In this document: piece after piece, positions 30,274 through 40,239 of the stretch
Numbering within the stretch: the stretch's first letter is position 1
Layout of the letters: each line of letters begins with the position of its first letter
Source: an uncultured Clostridia bacterium
GTDB taxonomy: Bacteria; Bacillota; Clostridia; TANB77; UBA1234
Length of the DNA: 41,243 nt
Assembly: GCA_934132775.1 (NCBI GenBank)
Contig: CAKPAA010000016.1
Span: 1-41,243 of the forward strand
Direction of reading: 5' to 3'
Made by a program: the position numbers and the translations under genes
The notes under the pieces: generated by a model
What the model was told of the DNA's origin: nothing
The model's database searches: none
The model's input: the letters and a program-made list of their open reading frames with translations, nothing else

Positions 30274-33200
30274 GCTCTCGCAATATCTCATTAGTATTGT
30301 TGCTAGTTGTGCTCTTGTTGCATTTCCTTTTGGTGCTAATTTGCCATCGCCAATACCGTTTACTAAGCCTGCTCCGCAAGCCCATTGCATTGAAGATACT
30401 GCGTATTCTGATAATTCTGATATGTCGTTATAACTTAAGATATTTGTATCTTCACCTACTGATGTATTATATTTTTTGTAATTTGAATAACGATACATTA
30501 TTGCTGCTAATTGCTCTCTTGTTATTACGTCATTTGGTCCAAATTTTCCTTCGCCGTAACCATTTACAATTCCATTTTTCTCTGCCCAAGCTACTGCTTT
30601 TGCATAATACTCTGTATTTGCTACATCTGTAAATGTGCTCATTGAAACTTCTGGCGAACCTTCTAAACGATATAGTATTGTTACTATCATTCCTCTTGTT
30701 GTATTTGCATCTGGAGTAAATTCATCGTTTCCTGTTCCATTCATTAAGCCTTTATTTGCTACATACTCTACTGCTTCATAATACCAATCGTTTTTCTTAA
30801 CATCTTTGAATGTTTCTTTTTCTTCTGGTTTTTGCTCTGGCATTTCTACTTTCTTAAATGTTGCTTCTATTGTATGTTTTTCTTTTACATTTTTAAATGT
30901 ATATTTTGCCACTGCTCCTACGCTCTTTCCGTCTACTAATACATCTGCTATTTCATAGCCTTTTTCTGCTTTTATCTTAAATGTTTGGTCTTCACCTTTT
31001 TCTACTTTTACTACTCCATTTGGCGTTATGCTTCCGTTTTTACCTTCTGTTACTGTTATCTTATATGTTGTTGTACTTGTGCTTCCGCCACCTGTGTATT
31101 TTCTCTTATATGTTACTTCTACTGTCATCTCTTCTGTTACTGTTATTTCTATTTTGTTATTTTTTACTTCGCTTGTTTTTTCTACTTCATTTACCATTAC
31201 TTTGCTTACTACATAGCCTGAGTTTGGTGTAAATGTTATTTCTTCTTTAGTTCCTTCAATAACACCTATTTTACTTGGTGTAATTGTTCCATTTCCACCA
31301 TTAACTGATGTTATTACATTAAACTTATCTTTAACATTAACTTTAATATCAATATCAGTTATTGTTTTGTAGTTTGTAGTATCAACTGGAGTATATGTTG
31401 CCTTATATGTATTTGTTCCAGCTGTTAATACAACTGTTGTATCATTCCAAGTAAATCCACTAGGTAAAGTTACATCATTTAATGTTTCTCCTTTTACACC
31501 AGTAAGTCCAGTTGGTACTGTATAGTCTGGTGTTGCTTGAGTGATTGACCAATTTAAAACTAAATCTGTAGTTGTAGCATCTTTCCACTCATAATTAGAT
31601 ATATCTTTAATTTTTGCAGTAATAGTATTATTTGATACATTTTTTGCTGTAGTAATACCTGATATTTCTATTTTATCATTTACATTATTTAATGTAGGAG
31701 TTATATCTGTACCTGTATATTCAAAAGTATCTTTAACTAGAGTTACTTTATCAAGCCCAGCTTTTTTAATGCTAAATTCTACGCTATATGTTCCTACATA
31801 ACTTGTGTTAGCTTCTGGCACCTTATATGTTACCTTATAAGTTCCAACATTTGTTGGTGCTGTATCAGCATTATATGTTGTAGAACCTGTTCCTTCGTAT
31901 TTAACTTCTAAATCACTTACATTTATTGTTCCAGCATTAACAATAATTGTTCCTGTTGGTTTTTTAGGTGTTCCATCATAAGTAAATTCTTCATTATTGT
32001 TAAGTCCTGTAATATTTACATCAGTTTTATTTATAACATGAACTATAAAGTCTTTTGATGTTTCTTTCCATTCAGGTGTATTATCTCCACCACGATCTGC
32101 TTTTACTGCTGTAACAGTCATTACAACATCACCTGCAGTTGCTCCTGCAACATATTCTTCATTTGTAGCATCATAATTAAGTGCTGTTCCTGATTTAATA
32201 GTAAAACTAATGTTTCCTACATTTCCGGTTACTGATTGTTCTAAATAACCTTTTGTTATAGAACCATTAACTTTTACATATTGATCAGCAATTGCTAAAG
32301 GTTGCTCTGCACTTGTTACTTCAAGTGTTCCATTTTCATGTGTTCCCATTGTATAGTTAGAAGTAATATCTTCACCATTTTTCACTACTTTAACATTGCT
32401 TACAGTATTATTTGAAGAACCTACAAATTTTTGGCTACCAGTAATTGTAGCTTCTAATGTATCGCCAGTTAGTAATACACCATCAGTATATGTATAAGTA
32501 TTTTTTGTTAAATCTGTACCATCATATGCTTTAGTATCTGAACCAGCTGTTACAACTATTGGTGTTGCAATTTGGTTTACTGTTAATTTACCTGCCGCTC
32601 TTGCAATATTAGAATAACAACTTGTTACATCATCTCCATTAGCATTTGTTATTGTAATTTTTCCTATTGTATTATTTTCAAGAGCAGTATCTTTAACATC
32701 TTTTACTTTACCAGTAATAACGGCAGTAACTAAATCACCATTTGGCAATTTATTGTCAGTTACTGGACTTCCATTGTTTGCCCATAACACATCATAAGCA
32801 TTTTTTGTATGTTCTGATCCATCATAAGTAAATGTTTCGTCATAGCTTTTAACTTTTACTTCTGTAGTAATTGGTGTGATTGAAAAATCAACACTAGCTT
32901 CACTTGCTGTATAGTTTGAATTCTTAATTTTCAATGTTGCTTTATATTCACCTACTAATTTAGGTAATGCTGTTCCTAAATTTGTATAAGTACTGTCTTC
33001 GTTTTTCTTTGAATAAACAATTTCATAATCAGCAGCTGTTAAACCATCAACCCCTGTTGCTGTTGGAGTTTGAGCTGTACCATATTCCCATGTGCTAGGA
33101 ACGCCATTAATTCCTAGTCCTGTAAGTTCTTTTGCACTAACATTTAATGTAACTGTTGCCGTATATGTTTCATCGTTTGCATCTGTTACAGTAATTGTTG

Positions 33201-36200
33201 CTGTATATTCTCCAGCATTAAGTCCTGGCTTTGCTTTTACTTTAAAGTCGGTATTTGTTGCACCAGCACTAACTGTTGGTGATGTACTAGGTCCTTCAAC
33301 TATAAAATTAGAACTATCTACTGTTACACTTTTTACTTCTAAAGCATTTTCGCTAATATTTTTAATTGATATATCATTAAGACTAGGTGTTGCATCATAA
33401 GTTTCATTTATTTCTACATTAGTTATTTCAAAACCATTAACTTTTTTTATAATAATATAAGGATCACTTCCTCCAGATGAATAGAAATCATCAACCAAAG
33501 TATTTCTATCTGCTTCAGTTAAAACTGCAGCTCCTGTTGTATAAGGTAGTTCTTGGAAATATGCTTTAGAATTAGGATCAATTACATTATCTAATTTCAT
33601 TTTTCCTAATTTATTATTTCCTAATTTACTTGTAAGTCCCATAGCTTTCAATGACTCAAAATTAAAATTGAATTTAATATCTGAATCAGAATCTGAACTA
33701 GTGCCAAAAAGAGCCTTCTGATCACCGACTTTAAATACAGCATCTTTTACTTTTACATCGACAGTAATATTTCTACCATTTGTATAGTAATCATTGGTAA
33801 ATAAAGAAATAAAACTAGTTGATGAACTAATTATCTCATAATATCCACCATCAATAGTAAGTCCAAATTTTTTAATTTGCTCATCATGGATAACATCATA
33901 AGTAGTAAAATTAATGCTTTTTTTTGTAAGAATCTTACCAGTTTTGCCAACACTACTATCCTTAATTGTTAATTTACTATTAAAGTTATAATAGTAATTG
34001 TTAATTGATTCATCATAAGCTGACTGTCCATAATTAAATGAAAGGCCTTCGGAACCTGTATCTAATGTTTGCCCATTTAATTCAAGAGTAATGTCATTTA
34101 CAACATAAAAATTTAGGAACTTTGTTAAAGTAATATCATTTGCCAATTTTACTTCATATATTGCAGGATCAACCCCTTTTACTGCATCTATTAATTCTTG
34201 TTCTGTTGATACAAGCACACTTCTAGGGTTTGGTTTTATTTCAAAAGTGGTTGTTACATCACTAGCAGAATAATTAGTACTTGTAACACTTAATGTTGCC
34301 TTGTATTTTCCAACTGACGTAGGTTGCGTTTCACCTAAACTTTCGCCTGTTTCTTTTGAATATGTAACTTTATATTCTTCTGTTGTAAGTTTTTCTACTC
34401 CAGTTATAGTAGGAGTTTGAATTGTTTCTCCATATTTCCAAGTATTAGGATCAAAACTAATTCCTAATCCTGTAAGTTCTTTTTTACTAACATTTAATGT
34501 TACTGTTGCTTTACATGTTTCACCGTTTGCATCTGTTACGGTAATTGTCGCTGTATATTCTCCAGCATTAAGACTTGTCTTCGCTTTTACTTTAAAGTCG
34601 GTATTTGTTTCACCGATACCAATTGTTGGTTGTGTATCTCCAATGATTTCAAATTTATCTGTATTAGATACTGTTACATTAGTAATTTTTAACTCATCAG
34701 CACCAATATTAGTAATCTTAATTGTTGCTTTTGGCACATCAGTATATCCAAATGTAACATTTGGTAATGTAACATTATCAACACTTAAACCTGTTTCTTT
34801 AGCAAGTTTAATATATTGCGGATAACTATCACTTGTATCAGTTCTAACATCCATAACTAATTTTGTTCTATCTTCTAGTTCAATTACTTGATTACTATCA
34901 GTATAATATATTTTTGTATCACTTGGCACTACTTCATCAAATCTTTTCTCACCTAAAATATTAGATCCTAGTTTAACACCTAGACCTTTTGCCATAAGTG
35001 TTTCAAAATTGAAGTTTGCCTTCATATTAGTATCGTCAGATGAAGGGAAATGAAATATATTACCATCTACTTTTCCAACTTCAAAAACACCTTTTTTTAC
35101 ATTAACATTTAAAGTAATGTTTTGTTCCTTAGGTTCTGAATCAGAAAGTACATCAAATACATATTCATCCCACGAACTTGTTCTAGTAACGGCATAAGTT
35201 CCTCCATCAATTGTAAAACCATAAGTCTTAGGTAAATTTTTTAATTCTTCAGCCATATATAAAGTAGATAGTCTTACTCTGCCATTAAATCCTACTCCAA
35301 CTATTTTACCACTATTACCATTGCCACTATCTTTAATCGTTAGATTACTTCTAAAATTATAATTATTTTCATCTTTATAACCATAATAGAATGTTAAATT
35401 ATGTTCTGTTACATCAAGAGTATTACCTGCTAAATCCAAGGTAACATTACCTAAAACATAAAGTCCAAGAAACTTTGTTAATTTAATATCTCCACCTAAT
35501 TTAATAATAGTGTCTTTGCTATTATTAATTTGATTAGCTGCATTTATTAATTCATCTTCTGTTGTAACCGTTAATGTTTGAACTTCTTTTTTCTTAACTG
35601 TAATTGGACCCCTATAAGTATTAATAGAATCAAGCGTTGCTGTTCTATTTGCTATTTTAGTGCCTTCGCTATCATGATACTCAATAACTGAATCAGCATC
35701 AATTATGTCATCAACAGTTAAAGTAGAACTTTTTATCAAAAATGTTTGTGAAGGTCCTTTTTTGCTTTCTTTAGTTACATTTGAAAATTTTGTTGTTTTA
35801 TATGCTCTAGTATCTACCATTTCATAAAATCCAGTAACTTTTAGATTTTTAAAAACTACATTATTAAATCTGTAAGTACCAGCGGTTTGCCAAAAACTGT
35901 CAAAATCTTTTATATATTCAACATCTACACCATCCATTTCAAAATTAACAGTATATTCAGCCTGCATAATTTCGTTGTAGATTGGTGTTGTGCCTATATT
36001 TTTTAAAAGATTAAGTTTTGCTCTTTTAGAACTATTTGAATTAATGAATTTTAAGTCTAGACTATTTTTATATATTAGTTTAAACTCATAATGTTCCGGC
36101 ACAGTTAATGTAAACCCATTAAAATCCAAAGTTTTAGACATTTCAATATCGAATCTTGTATTAGAATTTTCATCTAATGTAATGTCACTAGTAAGTTTAA

Positions 36201-36384
36201 CTACGTCTGTTACATTATCACTCATTTTATCAGTTAAATCTGAATAATTATTAACTTCTGCAGTTGTTGTTGCTGCATTTACGTTTGTAAACCCAACAAG
36301 CATAAAAGATAACACCATAATAAATGTCGTTATCAAGTATTTTGTTTTATTTTTCATAAAACTTTTTTCTTCCACTTTTGTCAC
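30265..36384 (-). CDS. Giant SLH-domain surface protein
   Basis: Product of 2039 residues. The GTG start at 36384 is chosen for its AAGGAGG site; a signal peptide follows (YLITTFIMVLSFMLVGF ... VNA). Residues ~30-560 and ~735-1000 hold three related beta-helix-like modules (NVTLDLAGNTLDV, DITLELNGQTLDT). Two nearly identical Ig-like modules lie at ~590-730 and ~1040-1210 (NAGEYTATITVTDAN). Residues ~1210-1620 contain MBG-like domains (FTYDGSEHTKNAYDV, KAYDGTDLTKNTY), then two bacterial repeat domains (GGNGTITPSKIG, GKNGSITPNG), and from ~1860 three SLH domains (FKDVKKNDWYYEAVEYV) that bind cell-wall polymer. It is an adhesin- or S-layer-type protein. The final SNK and the stop lie in REP copy I. 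Confidence 0.93.
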   Translation of the reverse strand: MTKVEEKSFMKNKTKYLITTFIMVLSFMLVGFTNVNAATTTAEVNNYSDLTDKMSDNVTDVVKLTSDITLDENSNTRFDIEMSKTLDFNGFTLTVPEHYEFKLIYKNSLDLKFINSNSSKRAKLNLLKNIGTTPIYNEIMQAEYTVNFEMDGVDVEYIKDFDSFWQTAGTYRFNNVVFKNLKVTGFYEMVDTRAYKTTKFSNVTKESKKGPSQTFLIKSSTLTVDDIIDADSVIEYHDSEGTKIANRTATLDSINTYRGPITVKKKEVQTLTVTTEDELINAANQINNSKDTIIKLGGDIKLTKFLGLYVLGNVTLDLAGNTLDVTEHNLTFYYGYKDENNYNFRSNLTIKDSGNGNSGKIVGVGFNGRVRLSTLYMAEELKNLPKTYGFTIDGGTYAVTRTSSWDEYVFDVLSDSEPKEQNITLNVNVKKGVFEVGKVDGNIFHFPSSDDTNMKANFNFETLMAKGLGVKLGSNILGEKRFDEVVPSDTKIYYTDSNQVIELEDRTKLVMDVRTDTSDSYPQYIKLAKETGLSVDNVTLPNVTFGYTDVPKATIKITNIGADELKITNVTVSNTDKFEIIGDTQPTIGIGETNTDFKVKAKTSLNAGEYTATITVTDANGETCKATVTLNVSKKELTGLGISFDPNTWKYGETIQTPTITGVEKLTTEEYKVTYSKETGESLGETQPTSVGKYKATLSVTSTNYSASDVTTTFEIKPNPRSVLVSTEQELIDAVKGVDPAIYEVKLANDITLTKFLNFYVVNDITLELNGQTLDTGSEGLSFNYGQSAYDESINNYYYNFNSKLTIKDSSVGKTGKILTKKSINFTTYDVIHDEQIKKFGLTIDGGYYEIISSSTSFISLFTNDYYTNGRNITVDVKVKDAVFKVGDQKALFGTSSDSDSDIKFNFNFESLKAMGLTSKLGNNKLGKMKLDNVIDPNSKAYFQELPYTTGAAVLTEADRNTLVDDFYSSGGSDPYIIIKKVNGFEITNVEINETYDATPSLNDISIKNISENALEVKSVTVDSSNFIVEGPSTSPTVSAGATNTDFKVKAKPGLNAGEYTATITVTDANDETYTATVTLNVSAKELTGLGINGVPSTWEYGTAQTPTATGVDGLTAADYEIVYSKKNEDSTYTNLGTALPKLVGEYKATLKIKNSNYTASEASVDFSITPITTEVKVKSYDETFTYDGSEHTKNAYDVLWANNGSPVTDNKLPNGDLVTAVITGKVKDVKDTALENNTIGKITITNANGDDVTSCYSNIARAAGKLTVNQIATPIVVTAGSDTKAYDGTDLTKNTYTYTDGVLLTGDTLEATITGSQKFVGSSNNTVSNVKVVKNGEDITSNYTMGTHENGTLEVTSAEQPLAIADQYVKVNGSITKGYLEQSVTGNVGNISFTIKSGTALNYDATNEEYVAGATAGDVVMTVTAVKADRGGDNTPEWKETSKDFIVHVINKTDVNITGLNNNEEFTYDGTPKKPTGTIIVNAGTINVSDLEVKYEGTGSTTYNADTAPTNVGTYKVTYKVPEANTSYVGTYSVEFSIKKAGLDKVTLVKDTFEYTGTDITPTLNNVNDKIEISGITTAKNVSNNTITAKIKDISNYEWKDATTTDLVLNWSITQATPDYTVPTGLTGVKGETLNDVTLPSGFTWNDTTVVLTAGTNTYKATYTPVDTTNYKTITDIDIKVNVKDKFNVITSVNGGNGTITPSKIGVIEGTKEEITFTPNSGYVVSKVMVNEVEKTSEVKNNKIEITVTEEMTVEVTYKRKYTGGGSTSTTTYKITVTEGKNGSITPNGVVKVEKGEDQTFKIKAEKGYEIADVLVDGKSVGAVAKYTFKNVKEKHTIEATFKKVEMPEQKPEEKETFKDVKKNDWYYEAVEYVANKGLMNGTGNDEFTPDANTTRGMIVTILYRLEGSPEVSMSTFTDVANTEYYAKAVAWAEKNGIVNGYGEGKFGPNDVITREQLAAIMYRYSNYKKYNTSVGEDTNILSYNDISELSEYAVSSMQWACGAGLVNGIGDGKLAPKGNATRAQLATILMRYCESNK
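33109..33264 (-). repeat. Internal DNA repeat in the giant surface gene (partner 34459-34614)
   Basis: About 155 bp encoding ELTGLG and NAGEYTATITVTDAN match the segment 34459-34614 closely at the DNA level. Recombination between them would delete 1.35 kb in frame, removing one beta-helix plus Ig-like module. Confidence 0.8.
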
Positions 36385-36434
36385 AATTAAAAACCTCCTT
36401 AATTATTTTTATTTGCAAATTTTTATATACCTTT

Positions 36435-36935
36435 TTAAGCCCACGCATCATCTTTTTTTGGTGTTCTAATATCAGGCAATAAATATTGTTGCCACCAAAA
36501 CCATTCATTACCTTTCTTTCTTAATTTTATTTGCCTTGGACTGTCTGCTCCAGATGAACGAATCTCAAGCATTGCATAACCATCTTCACTATACGAATAA
36601 GCATATTCAAAAACTTTAATCGTAAGTGGAACTGGTGGTGTATAATCATTTTCTGGGCTAGTTCCTTCAAAATATGATCTTGGAACGTAAGACTTTCCTT
36701 TAAGCCTATCTCTTAAAAATTGTTTATCATATTCTGTTAAATCCACAGGCCCTTTTAGAAAATTTATCATTTCTATTGCACTATTAACATCTTTTTCGTA
36801 TCTGCACAAAGCTAAAACTGTTAGTGCTGCTGTCATAAACGGCGTTTCTAATTTAGCTTCCGGCAACGATTTTAGTTCATCCAATGTGCTTGGTATTTCA
36901 CTAAATTCAAATGTTTCCGTTTTAAAATTCGACAC
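36435..36935 (-). CDS. DUF6935-like protein
   Basis: Product of 166 residues, soluble. The sequence KAETFEFSEIPSTLDEL-like start, MTAALTVLALCRYEKD, LKGPVDLTEYDKQFLRDRL and the C-terminal RQIKLRKKGNEWFWWQQYLL match my memory of DUF6935, an uncharacterised Firmicutes family. The frame is open to 37034, but I start at the GTG at 36935, which has GGAGGAG upstream; the longer reading would overlap the next gene. It lies between a small membrane-anchored protein and the giant surface protein on the same strand. Function unknown. Confidence 0.65.
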   Translation of the reverse strand: MSNFKTETFEFSEIPSTLDELKSLPEAKLETPFMTAALTVLALCRYEKDVNSAIEMINFLKGPVDLTEYDKQFLRDRLKGKSYVPRSYFEGTSPENDYTPPVPLTIKVFEYAYSYSEDGYAMLEIRSSGADSPRQIKLRKKGNEWFWWQQYLLPDIRTPKKDDAWA

Positions 36936-36961
36936 TTCTTCTCCTCCTTTCTGTTTTTGTA

Positions 36962-37312
36962 TTATTCCATCAAATCTATTTCTTCGCCAAGGATATTGGT
37001 TCCTTCTGCTGTATATTTGTCTACTGCATACCAATCAACAGTTGTAGTGTGGTCGTCTACAATATCATATAAATGTATGTTTATTATATTCTCATCTTTT
37101 TCGTCAACAAATGCTTCTGCATGTGATGGTTTGTAGTTGTATTTCTTTGTGTAATATATTAGTGCCATTTCTTCTAATTCACTTGTCGAATGTCCCTTAT
37201 ATACCATTCCGTCACCATCAAGTACGTCAATTTTTATTTTTTTATTCTTTACAATATAGAATATAGCAAATAATACTAATATAAAAACTATTGCATACCT
37301 CCACCACTTCAT
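36962..37312 (-). CDS. Small membrane-anchored protein, 116 residues
   Basis: An N-terminal helix (YAIVFILVLFAIFYIV) anchors a ~90-residue acidic extracytoplasmic domain (YYTKKYNYKPSHAEAFVDEK, TTVDWYAVDKYTAEGTNILG). The fold suggests a PepSY-like or similar small alpha/beta domain, but I cannot assign it. The start has GGAGGG upstream; its stop lies 26 bp before the DUF6935-like gene, so the two are probably co-transcribed. Confidence 0.65.
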   Translation of the reverse strand: MKWWRYAIVFILVLFAIFYIVKNKKIKIDVLDGDGMVYKGHSTSELEEMALIYYTKKYNYKPSHAEAFVDEKDENIINIHLYDIVDDHTTTVDWYAVDKYTAEGTNILGEEIDLME

Positions 37313-37352
37313 ACCATTTCCCTCCTTAGCACCATTTTCGTTTTAACATCTT

Positions 37353-37378
37353 AACAAAAAGGAATGTCCCTATTTGTT
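37353..37378 (-). repeat. REP-type palindrome, copy J (inverted)
   Basis: AACAAAAAGGAATGTCCCTA followed by TTTGTT, ending three bases before the stop codon of the thioredoxin-like gene. Confidence 0.85.
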
Positions 37379-37380
37379 TC

Positions 37381-37797
37381 TCACTTTATTAAATTTAGTA
37401 TTTCTTCTTTACTTATTGCTCCAACATTTTTTGTAATTTCTTTTCCGTTTTCAATAACAACTAAGGTTGGAATATAGACCACTTCATATTTTTCAGCAAG
37501 TTCCTGATTGGCATCAATATCTACTTTTACAAATTTTACTTCTGGGTTTTCTTTAGCAACTTCTTCGATTATTGGGGAAATTATTTTGCAAGGACCACAC
37601 CATGTCGCATAAAAATCTACCAAAACCTTTTTGTCACTATTTAATACTTCGTTTTCAAACTCACTTGATGCAATTTCTTGTACAAATCCACTTTGTTCTC
37701 CTTGCTGATTTTCTTCTTTTTTAAATATTGTTTTTGAAGTTAGTAGTAACACTACTATTAAACAAATCGCAATTATTCCACAACTTTTTTTATTCAT
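37381..37797 (-). CDS. Membrane-anchored thioredoxin-like protein
   Basis: Product of 138 residues. An N-terminal membrane segment (IIAICLIVVLLLTS) is followed by a thioredoxin domain with the active site WCGPC (VDFYATWCGPCKIISPIIEE) and the cis-Pro loop YIPT. The domain faces outside, so it acts on disulfides of exported proteins. It lies 17 bp after the ccdA gene. CcdA passes reducing power through the membrane to such thioredoxins, so the pair forms a small extracytoplasmic thiol-reduction pathway. REP copy J sits right behind it. Confidence 0.9.
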   Translation of the reverse strand: MNKKSCGIIAICLIVVLLLTSKTIFKKEENQQGEQSGFVQEIASSEFENEVLNSDKKVLVDFYATWCGPCKIISPIIEEVAKENPEVKFVKVDIDANQELAEKYEVVYIPTLVVIENGKEITKNVGAISKEEILNLIK

Positions 37798-37814
37798 GCT
37801 TTTTCATCTCCATT

Positions 37815-38450
37815 TTAAATAAATATCACGTATACACCCATTACAATCAAAATAATTCCTGAAATTATTTTGATCGTTTTATAGTTTTTCTTTATGAGAT
37901 TATAAAAGTTTTTTAATTTTTCAATCAAGACTGCCGAAATTATAAATGGTATTCCAAAACCTATAGAATATACCAGCATCAATAAAATGCCTTGTAAGAT
38001 ATTTTGCTTGTTCGCAATTAAAAGTAATGCTGACCCTAAAAAAGAGCCTATACATGGTGTCCAACTTATTGAAAACATCATTCCAAATAATATTGTTTTG
38101 AAAAATGTAAAATCATCAATTTTCTTTTTTATTCTAATTTCTTTATTTAAAAACTTTATTTTAAGTATTCCCATATAGTTTAGCCCAAGTATAATAATTA
38201 CAACTCCAAATAAAATCTTAATATATTTTTGTATCCTTAAAGCTAGTGCCCCCGCATAACTTGCAATAATAGCAAATAAAATAAATATAATTGTATTGCC
38301 AATCACGAATCCAATAGAATTAAGTAATGCCCTGCTCGTTTTTGAATCTTCTTTTCCAGCAAAATAAGAAATGTATATTGGTAGCATTGGCAAAACACAC
38401 GGAGAAATAAAACTTGCAATTCCTTCTAAAAACGTGAATAAAAATTCCAT
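37815..38450 (-). CDS. ccdA: CcdA-type thiol:disulfide transmembrane protein
   Basis: Product of 211 residues with about six hydrophobic helices. The redox Cys residues lie in FISPCVLPMLPIYISYF (first helix) and ISWTPCIGSFLGSALLL (fourth), as in CcdA/DsbD-beta proteins. It carries electrons from cytoplasmic thioredoxin across the membrane to the downstream extracytoplasmic thioredoxin-like protein. Length is typical. The ATG at 38450 follows AAAGGAGAG. No cytochrome c maturation genes are nearby, so a general protein-thiol role is more likely. Confidence 0.92.
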   Translation of the reverse strand: MEFLFTFLEGIASFISPCVLPMLPIYISYFAGKEDSKTSRALLNSIGFVIGNTIIFILFAIIASYAGALALRIQKYIKILFGVVIIILGLNYMGILKIKFLNKEIRIKKKIDDFTFFKTILFGMMFSISWTPCIGSFLGSALLLIANKQNILQGILLMLVYSIGFGIPFIISAVLIEKLKNFYNLIKKNYKTIKIISGIILIVMGVYVIFI

Positions 38451-38487
38451 TCTTTCACTCTCCTTTATTCATAAATCAAAGGAGCAA

Positions 38488-38516
38488 GAAAAAACGGCAA
38501 AAGTTGTCGTTTTTTC
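38488..38516. terminator. Terminator hairpin after the second SLH protein
   Basis: GAAAAAACGGCAA (38488-38500) pairs with TTGTCGTTTTTTC (38504-38516) around a 3-nt loop. It separates the SLH gene from ccdA. The rest of 38517-38565 shows nothing. Confidence 0.85.
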
Positions 38517-38565
38517 TCCATCCCAAAATTACACGTTTTTCCTTCGTCCCCAAATTTTCAAAATA

Positions 38566-40239
38566 TTATTTATTTACTTTTTTTACACATCTGATTGAGA
38601 TTGCCAATGCTTGTTCTCTAGATGCGTTTCCTTTTGCATTAAATTTGTTTTCTCCTACACCTTTTATTATTTCTATAGAAGACATATAATATATGCTATC
38701 TTTTGCATATTCACTAAATTCAGAATCGTCTGCAAATAATTTAGCTGATTCTGGTCTTGATGTGTCTTTACCTGCTTTTGTTAATGCTCTTGTCATCATT
38801 GTTGCCATTTGCTCTCTTGTGATTAGAGCATCTGGTGAAAATGTTGTGTCTGATGTACCATTTGTTATTCCAATATTATATGCTTTTAATACTTCTTTAT
38901 CTTTAGTGTCAGTAAATGGATTTTTAGCAATTGGAACAGCCTTTTGTCCTGTAATTTTTTCATACATTTTTACTACTGTGTGTGCAAATTCTTTTCTTGT
39001 TATGTTTTTAGTTAAATTTGCTTCATCAAATATTTCTGGAATCAAATTTTCTTTGCTTGCTTCTTTTAGTTCTGGCTCTGCCCATTTTGATGCTTTTGAC
39101 CATGTGTATTCTTCAGATTCTTCTATTTTTGGCATAACTACATCTACATATATTCTATTTTTATTTGAGATTGTTACATATTTTGTTTCTTTTATACCAT
39201 TAATTGTTCCTTTAAGGTCTTTGGCAAATGTGTATCCATCTTTTGCATATAATTCTACTGTTACACGGTAGTTTTTCTCAGCTTCAAATTCATCATTTGG
39301 ATCCATCATTTTCAGAGTAGCTTTTGCGTCATCTTTTATATCTATTTCCATTTCAGCTGTATATGGAGCTCCTGATGGAATTGTTAGTTTACAGTTAGAA
39401 GCTTTTTTTCCTGTTTCAAGATTTGAAACTTTTACTTTTACTTCTTTTATTTCTTCTACTACTTCTACCTCAGGTAAAACTATATCTACTACCATTCTGT
39501 GTTTACCATCTATTTGGCTATATCTTGTTTCTGCGATATCGTTTATTGTTCCTTTTAAGTCCTTTGCAAATGCATATCCATCTTTTGCAAATAGGTTAAC
39601 CAAAACACGATACTTTTTACCACTTACAAATACATGGTCGTTTTCTAACCTTGGAACACTCGTTGGTGTATTTTCATACATTTCTAATTCGGCTGTATAA
39701 GGTGCATCTGCTGGTACTGTTACTTTACAGTCAGAAACTTTTTTGCCTAATTCAATATTTGAAACATTTAGTTTTACTTCTTTTATTTCTGTTGCGTTTT
39801 TTTCTATGAAAAACTCTTTTTGTACGTAGTACACACCTGATTTTGTGTATGTTGTAGCATTCTCTCCGTTTATTGTTGCTTTTAAGTTTTCAGATATTTG
39901 GTATTTACTATTATCAGTAGAAAGTAAAAATATGCGTAAATTATATCTGCCTTCTTCAAATGTGTCCTTTGTGTATGATGAACCATTTTTATCATACCAA
40001 TATAAGTAATTTACTTTTAACTTATCTGTTCCTAATTTTGGAGATCTGTCTACTTTTCCCCCATATACTGGTTCTGTTATTGTTACAGCAACGTTTTCAA
40101 TTGTTGTTACTGTACCAGTGCTAGGATACATATAAGACCCTTTTCCGTTTGGATAAACCCTTTCTGCATTAACCACTCCTGGCACTGCTAAAACTGTCAA
40201 CAATAATAATACTACTATACTTTTTTTGATTTTCTTCAA
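38566..40239 (-). CDS. SLH-domain surface protein, about 557 residues
   Basis: After a signal peptide (SIVVLLLLTVLAVPGVVNA) come about 350 residues with two related beta-rich modules (KLNVSNIELGKKVSDCKVTV and KVKVSNLETGKKASNCKLTI), then SLH-type repeats: a degenerate first (ENLIPEIFDEANLTKNITRK), a clear second (NPFTDTKDKEVLKAYNIGIT, then GTSDTTFSPDALITREQMAT) and a third ending in NASREQALAISIRCV. It is anchored to the cell wall. I place the start at the TTG at 40239, because the ATG at 40245 is only two or three bases from the GGAGGG site. The gene diverges from the response-regulator gene. Confidence 0.85.
   Translation of the reverse strand: MKKIKKSIVVLLLLTVLAVPGVVNAERVYPNGKGSYMYPSTGTVTTIENVAVTITEPVYGGKVDRSPKLGTDKLKVNYLYWYDKNGSSYTKDTFEEGRYNLRIFLLSTDNSKYQISENLKATINGENATTYTKSGVYYVQKEFFIEKNATEIKEVKLNVSNIELGKKVSDCKVTVPADAPYTAELEMYENTPTSVPRLENDHVFVSGKKYRVLVNLFAKDGYAFAKDLKGTINDIAETRYSQIDGKHRMVVDIVLPEVEVVEEIKEVKVKVSNLETGKKASNCKLTIPSGAPYTAEMEIDIKDDAKATLKMMDPNDEFEAEKNYRVTVELYAKDGYTFAKDLKGTINGIKETKYVTISNKNRIYVDVVMPKIEESEEYTWSKASKWAEPELKEASKENLIPEIFDEANLTKNITRKEFAHTVVKMYEKITGQKAVPIAKNPFTDTKDKEVLKAYNIGITNGTSDTTFSPDALITREQMATMMTRALTKAGKDTSRPESAKLFADDSEFSEYAKDSIYYMSSIEIIKGVGENKFNAKGNASREQALAISIRCVKKVNK

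Noticed and set aside
30981..31232. Leucine- and phenylalanine-rich plus-strand frames
   Set aside because: They are complements of Glu/Lys-rich codons in the large surface gene, with no ribosome site.
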